From: Auanema rhodensis
Lineage: Eukaryota; Nematoda; Chromadorea; Rhabditida; Rhabditidae
Length of the DNA stretch: 64,000 nucleotides
NCBI GenBank assembly: GCA_964057225.1
Contig: OZ059896.1
Span: 11,950,501-12,014,500 of the forward strand
Direction of reading: 5' to 3'
This document shows positions 10,375-21,066 of the stretch, piece after piece. The position numbers and the translations under genes are program-made. Numbering within the stretch: position 1 is the stretch's first letter; every line of letters begins with the position of its first letter. The notes beneath the pieces were generated by a model. That model made no database searches, had not been told where the DNA came from, and was given only the letters and a program-made list of their open reading frames with translations.

Positions 10375-10859
10375 TGAAATACAAATGTGGAAAGAAAAAG
10401 ACAAAGAAAGGGAAGAGAAATAAATTTATTGAAAACAAAAGGAAACTTATAAAATACAAAATATAATTGAACTATCAAAATATGAAATAAAATTGTTTAC
10501 ATCAACAATTTTAGGCCAAATAATCATTTTAATCATTTTATCATTTTATCTTAGATGTTCAGGTTGTTTGCATGGTGTTTACAAGCGTTGAGTTGATAAC
10601 CTGCCAATAAAGTAACATCTTGAAATCTTAAACTGAAACTATAATATATATATATATTCTTGTTCTCCGTAACAAGACAAAACTAATTATGCTAATTTCA
10701 CGTATCTAACTATGCGTTATAAATTATGTGATTTTATAAATTGCATTGATGGTTAAGAAAGCTCAAGTTAACCATTTAATGGGATGTAACTAAGAAAATT
10801 ATTTGAATAAGCAATCATTAAACCTTCATTTAGTTGTGGTTTTGAACACATTTGTGACA
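10375..10859 (-). repeat. Gypsy copy 2 3' LTR
   Basis: On the minus strand it begins TGTCACAAATG at 10859 and ends TTTGTATTTCA at 10375, 485 bp. It is preceded by a GGCCGGGGAT polypurine-like tract at 10860-10868. Confidence 0.75.
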
Positions 10860-10989
10860 TCCCCGGCCTTTTTATATTCTCGTCCCGAGAATATATAGTA
10901 GAAGAAAAAAATTTTTTTTTTTTTTTTTCATATCTCACTGCTACCATCCCCGGCCTTTTTTCTATTCTTGTCCCGAGAATAAGAATAAA

Positions 10990-11745
10990 ACAAATTGATT
11001 CTTTCAAACAAAGAATCCCAAAGTTTTGCTCTCTCCAGAAACAAATTTGTTCTGCTTCATTAGGAAGATGGATTTTGCCTGGGCACTCAAACAGAGGATG
11101 ACATGCATCTTTAGGCGTGACTTCGACGTGTCTAAAAAAAGACAAATAATTAATCTCAATAATATTTTTAGATTTTCTGATTTTTTCCAACTTCATATCG
11201 TCAATATTTTCAGGGAGTGTGATTAATTGTTGAAAAGGTACAATAATCGGTTCACTTTTTCCTGTGATATCAGTAATCAAAGCAGAAGTTTTCTTCACTT
11301 CTAGAACTCGGAAAGGTCCTTTCATATCAAAGATCAATTTTGGTATTGTGTGACCCCTTTTTTGTGTTAGGGTTTTGAGATACACTCGATCTCCTACTTT
11401 AGGTATTTGAACCCTTTCTCTCAAGTTTTTGCTATCGTAAGCTGTTTTGAAGCGAGCTTTTTCGGCTTCATTTTTTTCTTGAGCTATTCTACGAACTAAT
11501 GCTAAATTAGTTGTGATATCACGTTTGTACGCTGGTATTCCCTCCGTATTCTTTTGAATACTATCTTGTGGGGGTTCTATTGCGGATGGATAAACTGGTT
11601 CTATCCCATGCAAAAGATAGAATGGTGATTCACCCGTTGCCTCATGTGGCGTAGTGTTGTAAGCAAACACTATATAAGGAAGAACTGTGTCCCAATTTCT
11701 CTGATCTTCCACAGATTTTTTGAGTCCACGTAGTATTGGATGGTT
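10990..11745 (-). pseudogene. Gypsy copy 2 integrase C-terminal fragment plus start of downstream ORF
   Basis: Open from 11712. It contains VLPYIVFAYNTTPHEATGES, a basic linker, VGDRVYLKTLTQ and a GPY/F-type end (GPFRVLEVKKTSALITDITG), then the FFRHVEVTPKDACHPLF segment also seen in Gypsy-1. After about 10990 it runs into noncoding 3' sequence. Compared with Gypsy-1 it keeps the GPF region but has lost most of the downstream ORF. Confidence 0.8.
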
Positions 11746-12524
11746 TGTGAGCGAAGTTGTGGTATCCAGAATTTCTGTCGAACTTCGGCCATGGTGTGTG
11801 ACGTGCTTTTGTGAAATCGGTTGTGGACGTGTTCGATAATTAAGGTGGCTGTCCTTGTTTTGGGTAAGACGATGATAGGAAGTTTTGCGCTCTCATCTAG
11901 TTCACTATTCTGCATTCGTCCTCGGCTGTGCCAAAGATGATCTTTCAACAGTGGTCTTAAGTCGTTTTGTTGTGCTGCTGTAAGACGTACGAGTAGGTTG
12001 TGTTGATGCAGATGGAGAAGGTTCAATTCGGCTTCTTCGTAATGTGTCGGTAGTCGTTTCTCTAACAGCGAATAATTCTCTGCGATCCATTTTTCTTGTG
12101 CTTGGATCCATGTGTTGCAGTGTTCTAGCCAGGGTTCTTCGTATTCTTCAGATGTCCTTGCTGTATTCACCGTGAGTTCTGGTTGAGGTAATGAGAAGAG
12201 CGGACCATTAATGGCTTTGTCAATTTGTGCTTTGGGATTCCACCAGAAATGATTTAGTAGCTCGTCTGTTGTGCAACCTCTTGTGGCAATGTCGGCTGGG
12301 TTGTCTTTGGTGTTGATGTAACCAAAGTATGTCTTGATATCCATATCTTCGATTTGGTCGATGTGGTCGATGTGGTCGTAGATTTCCTTGATTCTGTTTT
12401 GTACTAAGACTCCTGTTGTCTTCTGATCAGGTTTTCGTCTTATCCATGCTAACGTTATTTCTGAGTCCGATAAAAATGTTGTAGACAAGATTTTGATGTT
12501 GTCTTTCATTTCTTTGGAGTTAAG
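11746..12524 (-). pseudogene. BEL-1 RNase H and integrase N-terminus
   Basis: From high to low coordinates: RNase H end (STTFLSDSEITLAWIRR, NTKDNPADIATRGC), a spacer, and the HH half of the integrase finger (HVHNRFHKSTSHTMAEVRQKFW). About 70 residues of RNase H expected between this segment and the RT piece ending at 19547 are missing, so BEL-2 is flanked by a deletion. It is cut by Gypsy-2 at 11745. Confidence 0.8.
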
Positions 12525-12989
12525 TGTGTATTTTTTGCGGTAATAACACACAAGTGAATTAAAAGATCCTTTATCATTAGAAATTGATAAAGGTCTCACT
12601 TATAATAGATCCAAAGAGGATCTGTCATAGTGAGATTCCCAGAGAGGGAATTCATATCTTTTTCGAATCCCAGAGAGGGATTTAATAAACTCAGTAGAAG
12701 AGATCTACTGGTGCTCTTGTTTTCCCAAAGCGGGATTTGCTCTGTCTGTGTAAGCACAGACAACTCAGGTTTTTCCTGAGCGACTGTAGAGAGTCTACGA
12801 GTCAAGCAACAAGGATTCGTAAGAACCAGAGGATTCTGGACTACGTCTATATAAGACGTAGATACGAATAGCTCGTCACTGACCAGTTTTGCACGCTCAC
12901 GCGATTCCTAAAAAGGAATAGTATTGATCGAGAGATCAAAGACCGAAAAAATAGAACATACATAAGAGGAAAGATTTCTATTTTTAACA
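12525..12989 (+). repeat. BEL-2 5' LTR composed of successive hairpins
   Basis: Runs TGTGTATTTT..TTTTTAACA. I count about 14 short inverted repeats in 12568-12939. Examples, as arm/arm: 12568-12576/12585-12593, 12607-12612/12618-12623, 12635-12640/12646-12651, 12666-12671/12677-12682, 12692-12698/12704-12710, 12743-12750/12755-12762, 12764-12769/12775-12780, 12841-12848/12854-12861, 12904-12909/12914-12919, 12924-12929/12934-12939. Loops are mostly 4-5 nt (AGAGA three times, TAAG, GAGA, AAAA). A TATATAAG box at 12848-12855 lies across the loop of one of them. Confidence 0.85.
12848..12855 (+). promoter_or_regulatory. BEL-2 TATA box in a hairpin loop
   Basis: TATATAAG centred in an inverted repeat with 8-bp arms (CTACGTCT / AGACGTAG) and loop ATATA. 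Present in both LTRs. Likely drives the element transcript. Confidence 0.55.
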
Positions 12990-13885
12990 TGGCTCCCCCA
13001 CATACTGAGACAGAAACGGAAGTTCAAAATACAACTACAAACAGTAATAAATTGAACAAATTTACGAAATTAGAGAAACAAGCATCATGTTTCGTAAAAG
13101 GGAAGTACTTAGGATTACAAGCCAAGACCTTATCCCTCGAATCTGTCATATCAGCAGCGAGGAAAAGAATCGTCGATAACAAATATCCTGAAGAATCAGA
13201 AGAATACCGTTCAGATCGTCGAGTAGTTCAGGAAGAAATCAGAACGACGATCACCAAGACCAATGAATACCAGAACGGGATAAATCAATCATTCGCTGAC
13301 AGTTTGAAAGATAAAGCGTCAGAAAGAGTGATATTCAATGAAACATTGAAATTCAATGTAAAATGGTCGAGCAGCATTGCTCCCATAATGAAAGGGTTAC
13401 AGGAAACTCTGGAAATGATAGATGACGTTCTAGAGGGGAATCCACCACCGGAAGATCTTGAGTTTTCAAGGATAGAAACATCGTCAACAGAGGCGCCACA
13501 GAGAAGAAATACTGATGCCCATTCTAATACAAGAGTACAGTTCGATGACAACATCGAAGAACCGATAACTCAGTATCTAGAACAGCTAAACGTAGACGAA
13601 TCAAACGACTACGGCGATGACAGCATCACCGGTGACCAACGTCATTTGCCGATGGATTCTGGAAGATTTGTCACACCGTTAACCAGTATAAGGTACGGTA
13701 ACAGTCAGAGGAGAGAACGAATTATTAATGAAGGAGTTATCTCACGACAGGAAGACAACATGAATTCCAGATTTAGAAACCAGAATTCATATCAAGATGA
13801 ATGGGAAGGTAGTCGAGAACAATCCAGACGAAACCCCGGAAATACATCATCGATTCACTCGATGGCACTTACACCATACCATTAG
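12989..13885 (+). pseudogene. BEL-2 Gag, N-terminal part
   Basis: 298 codons starting MAPPHTETETEV. The A of the ATG is the last base of the LTR, and the TGG that follows is the start of a conventional primer-binding-site position. Helical, Lys/Glu-rich N-terminal half (residues 20-150), then a polar disordered part. It stops at 13885, and the next gag segment is in another frame, so a frameshift (and probably loss of part of the central DUF1759-type domain) separates them. Confidence 0.7.
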
Positions 13886-13917
13886 ATAACCTAAGTTATA
13901 ACTCTCTCAGAGAATAC

Positions 13918-15705
13918 ATGCGAATATGTTTTGAAAACGAGACGTCAAGACAGAAAACACTCATGCACCAAATGGAAAGCCTACAGCCAGCAGAGCTAAA
14001 TACAGAATCAATATTAGAATGTGCTGCAAAATTAAGAGCGCTCATTCAGCATTTTGACAATAGGATGTCCTGCGCCTATATAAGAACTAAACTCGATGAA
14101 AAGTTACCCGACATCATAGTCGATAAAGTACGGCTAAGAGAAAGCTTAGAAGGAACAAAATATTCACACGTTGAATTCTTAAACAGAGTGATATATGAAG
14201 CGTCGGAGTTAAGAGAAACAACACGTACAACACGCTACACATCACACGATTACCATCAATATGATCAATGTGCACCAGAAGTAGCACATATATACGCGTT
14301 TAATAAAAAAGAACGCTATAATAACTTCAAAAATCAACAGAAAAATCCATCAGGGAGGCAAGCTACAAAATGCTATTTTTGCTCCAAAGATCATCCATCT
14401 TATAAGTGTGACATTGTTAACACCCCTCAATTGAAGAAAATGATGTTGATGAGAGACAGAAAAAAGGTATGCTGGATATGTTTCGATGAGAACCACACAT
14501 CAAAACAATGCACAAAGCCAAAATGCAGAAACTGCAATAGCGATCACAATACCGCTCTATGTACATATAAAGAGTTAGTTAAAAAAGACACTCAAAAAAT
14601 ATTCATAGGGAAGTGTGACAGCGTAGCCAGACTAGGGTTAACAAATACAACAACCTTAGCCAACGATATGCACCAACACAGAGTAATAACATTAATAGAC
14701 TCTGGAGCTCAGAAATCTCTAATACTCATAAATACAGCAAAAAAATTAGGGCTGAAACCCATGAAAGTGGAACCCATCCTACTAACAGGTTTTGAAAATA
14801 AAAAACCAATAAAAGTAGACACAGCGTATCACATACGATTAGGTCCAAGGCAGCAAAAAATCACGTGTCTGGGATTAGAAAAAATTGTAGGAGTATTAGA
14901 ATTACCCAAATTATCCATATCGGATAGAGATACAATACGAGCACTAGGATTATCGTTAGAAAACATTCCTTGTGGAAACGTAACACCCGACATTCTAGTA
15001 GGCATTGACTTCATGTGGGAGATATGGGGAAACCAACCTCCAATAAGGTTGACGTCAGGTCTACACCTGATAAGAACTGAATTGGGTCCTATAGTTTCAG
15101 GAACAACGTACCCAACCCCTACAGTAAACACAAGAACTAAACGAATTCTAACAACATTCGAAGAACTAGCGCCACATGTTCATATAAATACAACAACTGA
15201 TGATGTAGCTTGGAAAAAGTTTTTTTCAACGGTAAAAGTCGATGCAAAGACAAAACGAGTTCAAGTGAGTCTACCGTTCAAGAATGACCCAAAAGAATTG
15301 GACTCAAACTATGCTCAAGCGGCGATAAGGCTGAAATCACTGTTCAAGGGGTTCTCAGGCAAAGAAAAATGGAACTTGTATAAGAAAACGATCAATGAGC
15401 AATTAGCGTCAGGGATTTTAGAAAAAGTACCGTATGCACAGTACCGTACTGAAAGACCACACTACTTCATCCCACATACGGCAGTAATAAAAGAAACAAG
15501 CCGAACGACTAAACTCAGAATCGTATTAGACGCGAGTTCACACGGAAAAAACTTATTGTCGTTGAACGATATGCTGATGCCAGGCCCAGCAATATTACCT
15601 GACCTCAGAAGATTACTTGTGCATGTGAGAGCACACAAATACATCATCACAGCCGACATTGAGAATTCTTACAACAAGGACCAACGTCCAGAAGAAAGGC
15701 AATGA
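13918..15705 (+). pseudogene. BEL-2 Gag C-terminus, zinc knuckles, protease and truncated reverse transcriptase
   Basis: Open for 595 codons. Residues about 152-215 hold three zinc knuckles (CYFCSKDHPSYKC, CWICFDENHTSKQC, CRNCNSDHNTALC). The aspartic protease motif LIDSGAQKSL is at about 259. The RT N-terminus (FIPHTAVIKE, LRIVLDASSHGKNLLSLNDML, YIITADIE) ends at about residue 588. Near 15675 it jumps to sequence that belongs after the RT, so the palm with the YxDD motif and the thumb are deleted. The last few residues are out of frame. Confidence 0.85.
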
Positions 15706-17915
15706 GCATCTTAGCGACAGCATTCGACCCACTCGGGTTCTGGGCACCAGTAACGCTGGACATAAGAATAAAAATGAATCAGATATGGCCTTCTGACAAA
15801 TCATATGACTACATTCCACCAGAAGTAGAAAGCGAAAAATGGCTCAGAACGACCCATACATATTATGACATCATGAAGAAAAACCATATACCACGACAAT
15901 GTAATAATAAAACAGAAGATTGTTACATAGCGGCATTCTCAGATGCGTCATCATATGCGATAGGAGCAACCATCTATCTAGCGAATCAACAGGAATCACG
16001 ACTATTATCAGCAAAGTCGTTAACGTCACCTAAAGGCACGATACCTAGACTCGAACTAGTAAGCCTACTACTATCGATGAAAATAGTAAAAGATTATGTA
16101 GCGAATAATGCAAAAGAACGCAAGAAAATAGTGTTTTTTAGCGATTCTAAAACAACCTTACATTGGGTTCATTCACAAACATTAACAAATCAAGTGTTTG
16201 TGAACAACAGACTAAAAATGATAAAAGCCTTACACAAAGAATTATCAAAAACCCATGAGATAAGCTTCGGGTACGTCAAGTCCGAAGAAAACCCAGCAGA
16301 CATAGCATCCAGAGGTTGCTCAGCTACAGATCTGACCAAAAATCAACTATGGTGGGAAGGACCATTATGGTTGAAATCTACCGGTGAATTTTCATTTAGC
16401 GAGTCTCAACGAAAACCGTTAGAATTCATAACTACCATATAAACCACAACTGAAAGGTGGTTAGAAGCGGAAAAACAAAGCTCATCAATACGAAAGAACC
16501 GGCTAATAGCAAGAGGAATAACAGTAATAATGAGGAAAATCATAGCGAGCTTAAAAACCACAAAAACGAGAGCTAAAGAAATATTCCCATGGAGCGCGGA
16601 AGAAATACCTGAACCCGACGCTACAAACATAGTAATGCTATTACTACACCAAAAAGCCCATCAAACTTATTTTAATCAAAATAAATGGAAAAACCTTGAC
16701 ATAATATCGGATAGATACGGGATATTACGATATAGAGGAAGAGTTCAACAAAAGAAAATAGAAGATCAACATCTCCCAGCAATAATCAACGGGAAATCAA
16801 AGTTAGCCGAAAATATCATAAGGCAAATGCATGAAAGAAACATGCATGCGGGAAAAAACTTGGTATTAACGAGAGTCATGAAAGACTACTGGCCACTACC
16901 AGCAAGACAAACAGTACATAACGTGCTACAGAAATGCGTAAAATGTAAAAGATTCAATGGGCGACCGTTTAACTATCCCGAAAGTAAAACATTACCCGAC
17001 ATAAGAATAGAAAAATCAATACCGTTTACTAGAATAGGAATAGACGGTATGGGACCATTTATGATCAACTATCCAGGGCAAGAAAGCAACCCAAAGAAAT
17101 CATATATCTTACTCATAACATGCTTAACGACAAGAGCGATACATTTAGAATGTCTATTAGACAATTCAGCTGCAGAAATGTCATTAGCATTAAGAAGGAC
17201 CTTTGCAAGATTCAGAGTCCCAGAAATAATACTATTGGACAATGCACAAACACATAAAAGTGTCCAAAAATTATTTGATGACATGAAAGAGTTAAAACAC
17301 CCCTTATCCTATCTAATGAAAACAATGGCGATCAAATGGAGATGGATCACGCCTCACTCACCTTGGCAAGGAGGAGTGTATGAAAGATTAGTAGGAATAG
17401 TAAAGTCTTGTTTAAACAAGATAATAGGGAATTGGAAGAGAACAATCCCCATCCGAACCATGGAAACCCTCATCCAAGAGGTTTCTAGAATTGTCAAAAT
17501 GAGACCGATATCAACGATAGATGGAGAGAGCATTGAATATTTAACACCGCGCGACCTGATATACCCATATCCGAAAAGAGCAATACCGGAAAAGGAAAAA
17601 CAGGGAAAAAACGCAACAAGCAATGCAATATGGAAAGAAATAAATGAAAGAGTAGAATATTTCTGGGAACTATGGATAAGCATGTACCTAAATCTGCTTA
17701 AAGAAAGAAATGTTATAAGCTCCCAATACAAAAACGGAGTATCAAGAGCCCCAAAAGAGAACGAAATAGTCATATGTACGGACTTTTTGAAAGACAAGAA
17801 AAAATGGCACTTAGCCAGAATAATAAAAGTTGAAGAAAGAGCCGTACATTTATTTCACTCAGGGGGGAGGGTGTTGAAACGGTCAATACACTCAGTTATC
17901 CCGTTAGAAAATTAA
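15702..17915 (+). pseudogene. BEL-2 RNase H and integrase, one in-frame stop
   Basis: One frame with a single TAA at 16440-16442. It starts with the RT/RNase H linker (SILATAFDPLGFWAPV), then RNase H (AAFSDASSYAIGATIY, IPRLELVSLLLSMK, FFSDSKTTLHWV, ENPADIASRGC). Integrase follows: HHCC finger (HERNMHAGKN.., CVKCKRF), catalytic D in IGIDGMGPF, D in LLDNAQTH and E in GGVYERLVG, all present. A DUF5641-like end (KKKWHLARIIKV, GGRVLKRSIHSVIPLE) closes it. The integrase looks catalytically complete apart from the upstream stop. Confidence 0.85.
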
Positions 17916-18170
17916 AAAGGGAAAATAAGAATCAAAGAACTAATAAAATAACATGTTCAAGAAATCAATAAACACTAAAAAGATTAATAGTTTATGGTTA
18001 TAACTTTAAAGTGTAAATGTATTAAAATTTCTTAAAATTCTTAAAAATTCTTAAAAAATGACCTACGAGAGATCATTAAAAATTCGAAATTTAAGAAATT
18101 TGATCTATTTTTGAAGATCATTTAAATCATTCAGTAAAGAAAGAATCTAAAAATTCATTCATAAAAAAAA
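17916..18170 (+). other. BEL-2 AT-rich spacer
   Basis: A stretch with repeated TTCTTAAAA-type words (18025-18060) and no gene; it separates pol from the accessory ORF. Confidence 0.5.
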
Positions 18171-18797
18171 ATGGAGGAACTAGATTTCGACGACATCTTC
18201 GATCTTGAAGATACACTACTAGCTCCACTTCCCCAGTCTACCGTGCCAAGTCCTACCGTACCCGCCAAAAAGAACGACTCCGTTAAAAACCGGGCCACCA
18301 AAACTACAGTAACCGCCAGACCGAACGGAACCAATGAGCCTACCGTACCTACCAAGAACAAGAAAGAATAAGTAATCCCATATGGAAAACCACCATCATG
18401 TACAGCGATCAAGCTTGAGGAGATCTGTACGAAGATTCAAAAGATGGACAAGAAGCTGAACCTAATTACAGACATCCTCATTCGCAACGAGAGGAAGTAC
18501 TGGAGAAAAGTAGCCGAAGAAGAAGACAAGAAAAAATGTAAGCTATGTGAGAACAATCATGGAACCGACTTCTGCACGAATTACACGTCAATAACTCAAC
18601 GATTACATAGAGCTCAAGAAATGAATCTATGTCTGAAGTGTTTAAGAAGCGACCATCGTACAGCCGATTGTAGAACTCCTACAACATGTAACCACTGCAA
18701 ATCAAGAGCGTGGGCACATCCGATATGTTGCTGTCCCGATCATCAAGAAGCCGTGGAGAAGAATAAAGAAAACCGAGCGAAAAGAAGAAGAAAGTAG
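18171..18797 (+). pseudogene. BEL-2 accessory ORF with nucleocapsid-type zinc knuckles, one in-frame stop
   Basis: A 208-codon frame with one TAA at 18369. The first part is acidic then Pro/Thr-rich (MEELDFDDIFDLED..). The second has three Cys/His motifs: CKLCENNHGTDFC (C-x2-C-x3-H-x4-C), CLKCLRSDHRTADC (C-x2-C-x4-H-x4-C) and CNHCKSRAWAHPICC. It ends in a basic tail (ENRAKRRRK). Order and spacing mirror the knuckles of the BEL-2 Gag, so it may be a duplicated nucleocapsid domain in the usual env position. It probably binds nucleic acid. I know of no named family. Confidence 0.6.
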
Positions 18798-18816
18798 ATT
18801 CAGAATTTTTTGGTTT

Positions 18817-18907
18817 TGTTGTATGTTATCCTTTTGTGTGTTGACTTTTTGTGTGTTACCTTTTTTGTGTGTTATCCTTTTGTGTGTGTTATCCTTTTGT
18901 GTGTTAA
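18817..18907 (+). repeat. Short tandem repeat in BEL-2 3' region
   Basis: Four to five imperfect copies of a unit like TTATCCTTTTGTGTG, just after the accessory ORF. No coding evidence. Confidence 0.75.
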
Positions 18908-19081
18908 ATTTAAAGTTATGAATGGTAGTACTCTAAGCTTTTCGGTTCTTTGGCAGTGTCGAGATCGAGGTACAAAATACATTGATCTTTCGAGCGGGAA
19001 AAATGGGTATATATAGGATCGCTTTTACATTGTTTTCATTCCGTATATCTTATTGGTTGAATAAAATTTGGTCGAGTTAAG

Positions 19082-19546
19082 TGTGTATTTTTTGCGGTAA
19101 TAACACACAAGTGAATTAAAAGATCCTTTATCATTAGAAATTGATAAAGGTCTCACTTATAATAGATCCGAAGAGGATCTGTCATAGTGAGATTCCCAGA
19201 GAGGGAATTCATATCTTTTTCGAATCCCAGAGAGGGATTTAATAAACTCAGTAGAAGAGATCTACTGGTGCCCTTGTTTTCCCAAAGCGGGATTTGCTCT
19301 GTCTGTGTAAGCACAGACAACTCAGGTTTCTCCTGAGCGACTGTAGAGAGTCTACGAGTCAAGCAACAAGGATTCGTAAGAACCAGAGGATTCTGGACTA
19401 CGTCTATATAAGACGTAGATACGAATAGCTCGTCACTGACGAGTTTTGCACGCTCACGCGATTCCTAAAAAGGAATAGTATTGATCGAGAGATCAAAGAC
19501 CGAAAAAATAGAACATACATAAGAGGAAAGATTTCTATTTTTAACA
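19082..19546 (+). repeat. BEL-2 3' LTR
   Basis: 465 bp, differing from the 5' LTR at four positions: one in a hairpin loop (AAAGA to GAAGA), one between hairpins, one in a second loop (TTTTT to TTTCT), and one that gives a perfect CTCGTC/GACGAG stem here but a mismatch in the 5' LTR (12872-12886). Confidence 0.9.
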
Positions 19547-21066
19547 GAATCTGTGCAGGTAACTAAGTGGTACTGCTGATTTGGATCTTCTGGTAGGGCT
19601 CGTTGCTGAGTTTTGTTGAAGTTGAAGTTTTCGGCTAGTGTATGCCATGTTTTTTGGTGTTCTTCAGGCAACGTAGTGTCCCAGTCGTAATTCTCTGTCC
19701 ATAAATTCTGTAGGAAGAGTCGTAGTGGGTGCAGGCATGGACTTATCAAACCCATGGGATCAAAGATCGATGCGATGGCTTGTCTAATACCACGTTTGGT
19801 CAGTTTTGTTTCTGGAAGCTTGGTTTGGATGATCCATTGGTCCGTTTCTGTGTCCCATGGTAATCCAAGAACTTTTGGTTTTGATGAGGTGTTTTTCTCA
19901 TCTAGTAGTAGGTTTTTGTTGAAGTCCGGACTGTTCGTTATGAATTCTTGTAGTGTCATGTTCATTTCTGCGAATATGTCCTTTGTTTCTTGGTATCCCA
20001 GTTTGAGGTCTTCTTCTGAGTTTGTGGCAAGTAATAGGTTGTCCACGTAAAGGTTCTCTTTAATTTGGTGAGCTAGGAAGTTTTCGTTGCTTCTTTGTTC
20101 CAGATGATGACGAATTGTGGCTGCAAGGAGAAATGGCGAGGCATTGATTCCAAAGGGAACTCTACAGAAGCGTAGAGTTCTTATATTTTCGGTGCTCATT
20201 GGTTTGGAGATATCTCTCAGCCAAAAGAATCTTGTAGCGTCACGTTCTGACTCGTGGAGTTTTATTTGAAGGAATGCTTTCTTTACGTCTGCTATCAGTG
20301 CCATTTTTCCGCAGCGGAAGCGTAAAGTCATTCCTACTAGTGATGGTAGGATTAGTGGTCCTTGATGGATGACGTCGTTGAGACTGGGTCTGTTTTGGTA
20401 GTGTCCGGAAGCGTCGTACACTATCCTTAGTTTGGTTGTTTCCTTTTGTGGGGTCAGAACTGCTTGATGAGCAATGTAGTGTATCGTTTGAGCGTCAGGG
20501 TATGGTTCTTCTGCTGGTTCGATTATTCCATTGTCTAGTTGTTCTTGAATGATTTTGTCGTATGCTGCTAGTGAATCTGGTTGTTGAGATAATTTTACGA
20601 CTAGACTTATGAGGCGTCTGTGAGCAAATGATTTGTTGTCTGGGAGAAGATTGATGTTGTCTTTCCATGGGAAGGAGACGTAATATCCATCGTCTCTTTT
20701 TTGGATGGTGGATTGGAATTGTTCTAATACTAGTTTGTCTCGTGCTTGTTTTTCTTCTTGTTCGGTTCCCGTAAATTCTTGCTGCTCCTCGATGAAGTTT
20801 TTGTTCCATGTGTCTATCGGGATAAAGGTGTTTCCAGTTATAACTGAGAAGGCGTTGATGGATGGTTGGTCGCTTGCTTTTCCTGTTATGAAGTCTCCAA
20901 ATTGTGTCTTGACTTGTATGTGTTCGTCAGAGCTTGCCACATTAAATCGGAGCCTATGAGTATGCGTGGATTGACGTAGGTTCCTTGATTTGATTTGAAG
21001 GTGGAGTTGTCTGATTTCGGAATTCGGACTGTTTTTATGGGACCCGTCAAGGTCTTTTTTGTCCAA
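19547..21066 (-). pseudogene. BEL-1 protease end and reverse transcriptase
   Basis: From about 20950 downward: a linker (VKTQFGDFITGKAS), RT fingers (IHYIAHQAVL, LRIVYDASGHYQNRPSLNDVI), palm (ADVKKAFLQIKLH, RFCRVPFGINASPFLLAATI), the YVDN form of the YxDD box (ENLYVDNLLLATNS), and the RT-RNase H linker (ASIFDPMGLISPCLHPLRLF). It is cut at 19547 by the BEL-2 LTR just after HLVTCTDS. It overlaps the gag-protease frame; the shift near 20945 looks like a 1-nt indel rather than a programmed site, but I cannot exclude the latter. Confidence 0.85.

Larger units (their letters stand above)
10375..11745 (-). mobile_element. Ty3/Gypsy copy 2, 5'-truncated, inserted in BEL-1 integrase
   Basis: Starts within the Gypsy integrase (near 11745) and ends with an LTR at 10375. 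It splits the BEL-1 integrase zinc finger between PQLRSQ (near 11750) and VIRRC (10370). No 5' LTR and no obvious target duplication. It starts close to where Gypsy-1 starts. Confidence 0.75.
12525..19546 (+). mobile_element. BEL/Pao retrotransposon BEL-2 with two LTRs
   Basis: Two direct 465-bp LTRs (12525-12989 and 19082-19546) differ at four positions by my reading. They enclose gag, protease, a truncated RT, RNase H/integrase and an accessory ORF. GAGTTAAG precedes both LTRs, so the true LTR may start a few bases earlier. I see no matching target duplication. The LTR similarity implies recent insertion, although the coding frames are damaged. Confidence 0.85.

Noticed and set aside
12596..12805. 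Minus-strand ORF in both BEL-2 LTRs
   Set aside because: A shadow of the hairpin-rich LTR; it appears twice only because the LTR does.
20030..20065. YVDN in BEL-1 RT as a disabling change
   Set aside because: YVDN in place of YVDD is, as far as I recall, found in other BEL elements, so it is not evidence of inactivation.
20886..21066. Programmed frameshift between BEL-1 gag-protease and pol
   Set aside because: The switch point (near 20945) lies in the middle of protease sequence and has no obvious slippery heptamer; an indel is simpler.
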